Below, one piece after another: positions 60,010-64,000 of a DNA stretch of 64,000 nt. Both the position numbers and the translations under genes were made by a program. Source of the DNA: Isoetes taiwanensis (taxonomy: Eukaryota > Streptophyta > Lycopodiopsida > Isoetales > Isoetaceae); NCBI GenBank assembly GCA_021234155.1, contig JAJEKV010000050.1:1443675-1507674 (forward strand), read 5' to 3'. Each line of letters starts with the position of its first letter. Position 1 is the stretch's first letter. The notes below the pieces were generated by a model that made no database searches, was not told where the DNA came from, and was given only the letters and a program-made list of their open reading frames with translations.

Positions 60010-60940
60010 GTACCAATATGAATCTTTGCCACTGCTCTGTCACCAAATGGTCCCAAAGATTCTCAAATTCCTGACGCTATATCCTCCCTTTGCTTTGTTC
60101 CATTTCTAACACTAACTCTCCCTTGTTTTAAGATTCCTGCACTTGTGTGTCGCTTGAAGGTCGTATTCTTTGTAGTTTCTTTTTCTCTTCTATCATCAGA
60201 TTCTCAAAATTTCATATCTATGCCTTCACGTGATCAATCTCACAAACCCCGCTCTTTTGTAGCCCCATCCATTTCCAAATTAACTGAGCAAGCCACCGAG
60301 TAGACAGCCTTTAATTTGAACAGGCGATCGACTCTATCCCATATACCAAACTCGAAGTGGAGCGTGTTTCTGTAGCCACTGATGCGGTGAAGTTCTATAT
60401 GCCCAGTACCGGTGGAGTCTTAGGTGCCAATCCTTTTTTGGAAAATAATTACATCCTGGAGGATGGATTTGAGGAGTCTTATTAGTTGATTCTCGCTGGG
60501 CTACTCTCCCTTGTGGGTAATAGATTAAACTCTTTGGGTATGTTTGACTTCGGCATAGTAGAAATGCAATTGTAGCTGGTCATGAACCGTCATCAACGAA
60601 ACTATTTTGAAAGGTAAGCAACTGCACAAATATTTAAATCTTAAAGAGTTTTTGAGCATTGGCTTCTCAAAGGAATTGCCTCTCAGCCCATTTGGTGAAG
60701 TAATCAGCAACTAATATTAACCGGTGTTGAGTCAAGAAGTGCGTCTATGGGACCTATAAAAATCCAAACCCCCACATTTGAAAAGGCCTGTGGAAGTTAT
60801 GGCAACAGTGTTCTGGTTGGCAGTGAAGTTTTACCAAAGATCCGACATTTATGGTGTTACTCATAGTCTCATAACAATCCTTGGAAAAGTGAAGCGGGCC
60901 AAAAGTATCCCGGACTGAATCTTTTGCAGCTTGCATTCCT
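60010..60940 (-). pseudogene. Ty3/gypsy integrase, copy B
   Basis: It is collinear with copy A about 8.45 kb further on. The minus frame 60,754-60,936 contains 'FSKDCYETM' from the zinc-binding region and ends in 'MWGFGFL', matching the start of the catalytic core of copy A. The remaining landmarks occur in other frames. It is inactive. Confidence 0.82.
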
Positions 60941-61639
60941 TAAAGTAAGTTCCTCCACATAATTCCCTCATGATTACGCTTCCACCATCGTAGGATCCCT
61001 CCACTCAACCGAACTTTTGCACTTGTCTCCCGAATCTTCGACCTGCCACCTAAATTCTTGGGCAACCCCATTGTTCTCCGTGATAGTTTCATGTCAATTG
61101 CTACCAATATCTTCTCTCAGATCAAAAAGAAACGTTTGTTAGATTGTCATCATTACATAACCCTTCTTGATCTCTTCATGCTTTCAAATAACATGTGGTG
61201 ATAAGAGCCGGGATTCTCGATCAACTTCAGCCTTACACTTTACAGTAGCTGCTCATAAGCTTGGATCTTACAAGCCCACCTCGCACAATTTGGTTTGCCG
61301 TTTTTGCAAAAGGAGTGAGAAAGGATTTTGTCTCATGAATACGCTTCTTGTACCTGATTAGCCTTTGAAGAAGATGTCCTCGTCTTTCTATCAATAGCCA
61401 ACATCTAAAGTCACGCCAGACTTTCTCCAACCTCGAACACTTTATTCAAGGACCGAATAATATCTTGAAAGCTTAAAAAGTAGCGTCAAACCAATGGCTC
61501 TCTTTTTTGTCACACTCTGAGCAGGGCTTAAAGGGTCTCTAGATCAGGAGGTTTTAGATAGGATTTACAAATAGTATCAATGATCTTGTCAAAAGATTCT
61601 TGGCATTGCTCATCCCAATTTATCAGATATGTTTACTTT

Positions 61640-62640
61640 TCACTTTTGAAAATTTTCCAACTTTGGGTGGGAGGTTAAAATTGGCGCCATAGTGTGGGAA
61701 ATATGATTCTCAAAAGCTAGCTCATCCCTACGAAGCTTTTAACCCCGCTTTTGAGGGTTTCTTTGAGTGCCAGTTTCTTTAGAGCTTCAACCTTACTTCG
61801 TGAGATGCTTTGAATTCTCAGACAATTACATGCCCAAGCAACTCTCCTCCTTGAGGATAAAAACACATTTTTTGGGATTCAAACTCACTTCCCTTTCTAC
61901 ACAAAATCCAAACAAAGATGGTATGTATCAAAATGTTTTTCTAGAGAAGTTCCCAAAACAAAGGTCATCCCAAAAATACACGAAAAATATTGGCGTGCAT
62001 TTCTCTAAAATTGTATCCATGGCTCTTGAATGCGTTGCGTATGCATTCATCAACTAAAATGGCATTCTTTTTCAGCGGCAAATGTTCCCCTAAGGTGTGA
62101 TAAATGAAGCTTTTGGTTGATCACTTTCCTTGATGCTTATCCGATTAAAACCCTCAAAAGCCATCTAAGAATGAGTAAATTTCTTCCCCTCAAGCATAAA
62201 GATGCAAGACTTCTTCCAAATGGCAAAAGGATAGCAATCTTTGATAGTGGCTTTGTTTAGACCCTGCTAATCTATGCAAATTTAATAGTCTTATTTTTTC
62301 TTTCAACTGTGAAATGCAAGATAGCCACTCGTGGTTCACAATTCTCAATCACACCGTGATCTTTCATTTTGCACAATTCCTTGATTAAACCTAATAGAGA
62401 AGCATTAATCCTTCTTAGCTTTTGTATAACAAAATTCCTTTGATCTTGATCTCAAACTCACAAATGCTTTTGTGGTCAACACCAACTAAACTATCATAAT
62501 CCCAAGCAAAGTGATGGTCCTTCCAATCATCAAAGAATTTTAGTAACAAAAGCATTGTCCCTTCTTTTAAACAAAATCACCAACATATAATACCCTAATC
62601 TTAGACCTTTCTTTGTTGACCTTTACTTCTTTTATCCTCG
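61640..62640 (-). pseudogene. Ty3/gypsy reverse transcriptase, copy B
   Basis: It is collinear with copy A. At about 61,951-61,985 the minus strand reads 'YFWDDLCF', the motif C equivalent, again with both Asp codons. The other motifs are spread over three frames. A 96-codon open frame on the opposite strand (61,767-62,057) is a shadow of this domain. Confidence 0.82.
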
Positions 62641-62689
62641 CTTTGTCTTCACTCTTGCATTGATTACCGTGGATGGGGTATATCAAGTG

Positions 62690-63400
62690 TGATCTTTCTT
62701 TCAAGCTCATCTTCTTGAATTGTTCCCTTTAGCTGCTGTTCCAGAGCACACTCCTCGCACAACGAGTCCGGCTTCACAATTTTGCTCCCCTTGGCACATG
62801 GCAAAGTCTCAAGTTTCGTAATTCCCGGCCCAAAGATAGCTTGACTGAGCTACATCACGTCTCTTTCACTCTTGCACTGGAGTGAGCTCTCCTCGATATT
62901 TGGTTGCATAAGCCGAGTCTCCAAAGATGATTACATCACTAATGTTTAGATTTTGCTTCTGAAGACCCTCGCAATTAATGCCTTAAGTACTCCTCGCCAT
63001 ATTAGAAGTGACATTTGATAAATTCTACCCACCTTAGCAAGCAACCTCGTTGGAAGCATCCTGAGTAGCCAGCGTAATATTGCCATTTGCCTTTTGGAAA
63101 CACCACCATCAAACCACATAAATAAAGCAAAAATTGCTTTGTTTTAGTCAAGCCAATTCTTTTGAATTTTCCATGCTGGACTCTAGCTCTATCGCATTCA
63201 CCAAATTCTTCACATGTGGATGTGATAGCAAAGATTTCTCTAAATGGAAATTCATGCTTTCAAAACCCTCCCAACTTATTGTACAATGTTACCTCTTTCT
63301 TGCTATTTAGGGCCAGTGCATTCTCCCTTCTAGCACGACTGTAGGAAAGCCATTTTTCCGCCCAAAAGTAAGCCTGCTATATCTGATTTGTCCCTATTCC
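62690..63400 (-). pseudogene. RNase H-like domain upstream of reverse transcriptase, copy B
   Basis: The plus-strand text 'gccgagtctccaaagatgat' (about 62,912) encodes the same G-D-S strand as in copy A, and 'caacgagtccggcttcacaa' (about 62,760) the E-A-D-S stretch. The domain lies on the same side of the reverse transcriptase as in copy A, so the order is a family property and not a local rearrangement of one copy. Confidence 0.7.
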
Positions 63401-63409
63401 TTCAAAAGC

Positions 63410-64000
63410 AACCACAACAAAGCGGTTTTAATCATTATTCCTTCAACATCGTATTAGGCACGTTGTTCATTCCAACTGGATTTGATACTCTTGTGTTAGA
63501 GAAAGATTTTAAGATCATTGAGCCTTCGTTCATTTTGTAGACCAATATAGCCCTCATAACATGGTGTGGCATTACATCTCAAAGTGATCCCTCCATCTAG
63601 CGTAACCTTGTTAAGATTTTCCTCCCATTTTGGCAACACAAGTGAAAGCCTGTGATCATAATCATCCCCGGAAGTGAGCATGTGCCCTCAATGTGGTTTG
63701 TTAGGGCAAATTCCCATCTCCTTTTTGTAGTCAGATCAGAACCTTTTTTGTAGCGAAGGGGCTATTCCTTGAAAGTAAAGGTCAAAGAAATCTACACATT
63801 TTTGAATTTTTCAACAAATACTCAAAGTCCTCACACTTCTTCTCCTCTTGACAAATTTCGGAAAGTGTGAGGAGGAGTACAGCCTAATCGCCAATTTCAG
63901 CATCCCTATGTTTCAAGATGTCACCTCATGTGTTGATTCCCTCTTCTTGGCATTATTCATTCTCCCGTGTGGATGTACCTTATTATCTCCCTCTTGCTCC
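63410..64000 (-). pseudogene. 5' internal region of gypsy element, copy B (cut by window end)
   Basis: It is collinear with about 54,960-55,510 of copy A. The frame 63,496-63,681 contains 'DDYDHRLSLVLPKWEENLNK', which is more continuous here than in copy A. The window ends before the next LTR, so whether a third LTR closes the array is unknown. Confidence 0.7.

Noticed and set aside
1-64000. CRISPR arrays, bacterial operons, plastid or mitochondrial gene blocks
   Set aside because: None of the repeats has CRISPR-like spacing, and no prokaryotic or organellar gene order or ribosomal RNA sequence was recognised.

Overview
The window looks like nuclear DNA of a land plant. It is AT-rich, its one clear gene has many short GT-AG introns, and the rest is dominated by decayed plant-type retroelements. 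A broken PPR reading frame written in the style of the large PLS-class families of seed-free plants makes a fern or another seed-free plant my best guess. That is an inference from protein style, not a proof. No bacterial, organellar or viral gene block, rRNA gene or convincing tRNA gene was seen.

Layout. 1-5,600: repeats (a ~300-360 bp tandem duplication, a 487 bp MITE-like element at 3,510-3,996) and unrecognised sequence. 5,605-8,105 (+): scattered exon-like stretches of an unidentified gene, one with an in-frame stop. 9,335-10,140 (-): PPR pseudogene. 11,385-11,770: ~100 bp tandem repeat. 12,589-17,100 (-): a nearly full but broken LINE (ORF1-like region, endonuclease, reverse transcriptase, C-terminal zinc knuckle) ending in a compound microsatellite. 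17,200-41,000: mostly unrecognised AT-rich DNA with a few GC-richer islands, simple repeats and a dimeric minisatellite that runs into an (ATCC)n expansion at 22,845-23,159. 40,964-41,335: a second MITE with clean inverted ends. 41,943-45,034 (-): the best gene, a nine-exon peroxisomal enoyl-CoA isomerase-like protein of 270 residues ending in SKL. 46,219-47,200 (-): the 3' end of a second LINE with a poly(A) tail.

47,210-64,000 (-): a tandem array of one Ty3/gypsy family, arranged LTR fragment - LTR - internal - LTR - internal, with a period of about 8.4 kb. The inferred LTR is unusually long (~3.5 kb) and the internal part short (~4.9 kb). In both copies an RNase H-like domain lies upstream of the reverse transcriptase, an order that differs from the usual RT-RNase H-integrase. 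All frames are broken.

Only the enoyl-CoA isomerase gene can be called functional with confidence; it would act in peroxisomal beta-oxidation of unsaturated fatty acids. The rest is a record of transposon insertion, tandem duplication and decay. The copies of the gypsy family differ in large part by short indels, whereas the isomerase exons are free of frame damage. That contrast matters for judging whether the damage is biological or comes from the assembly.
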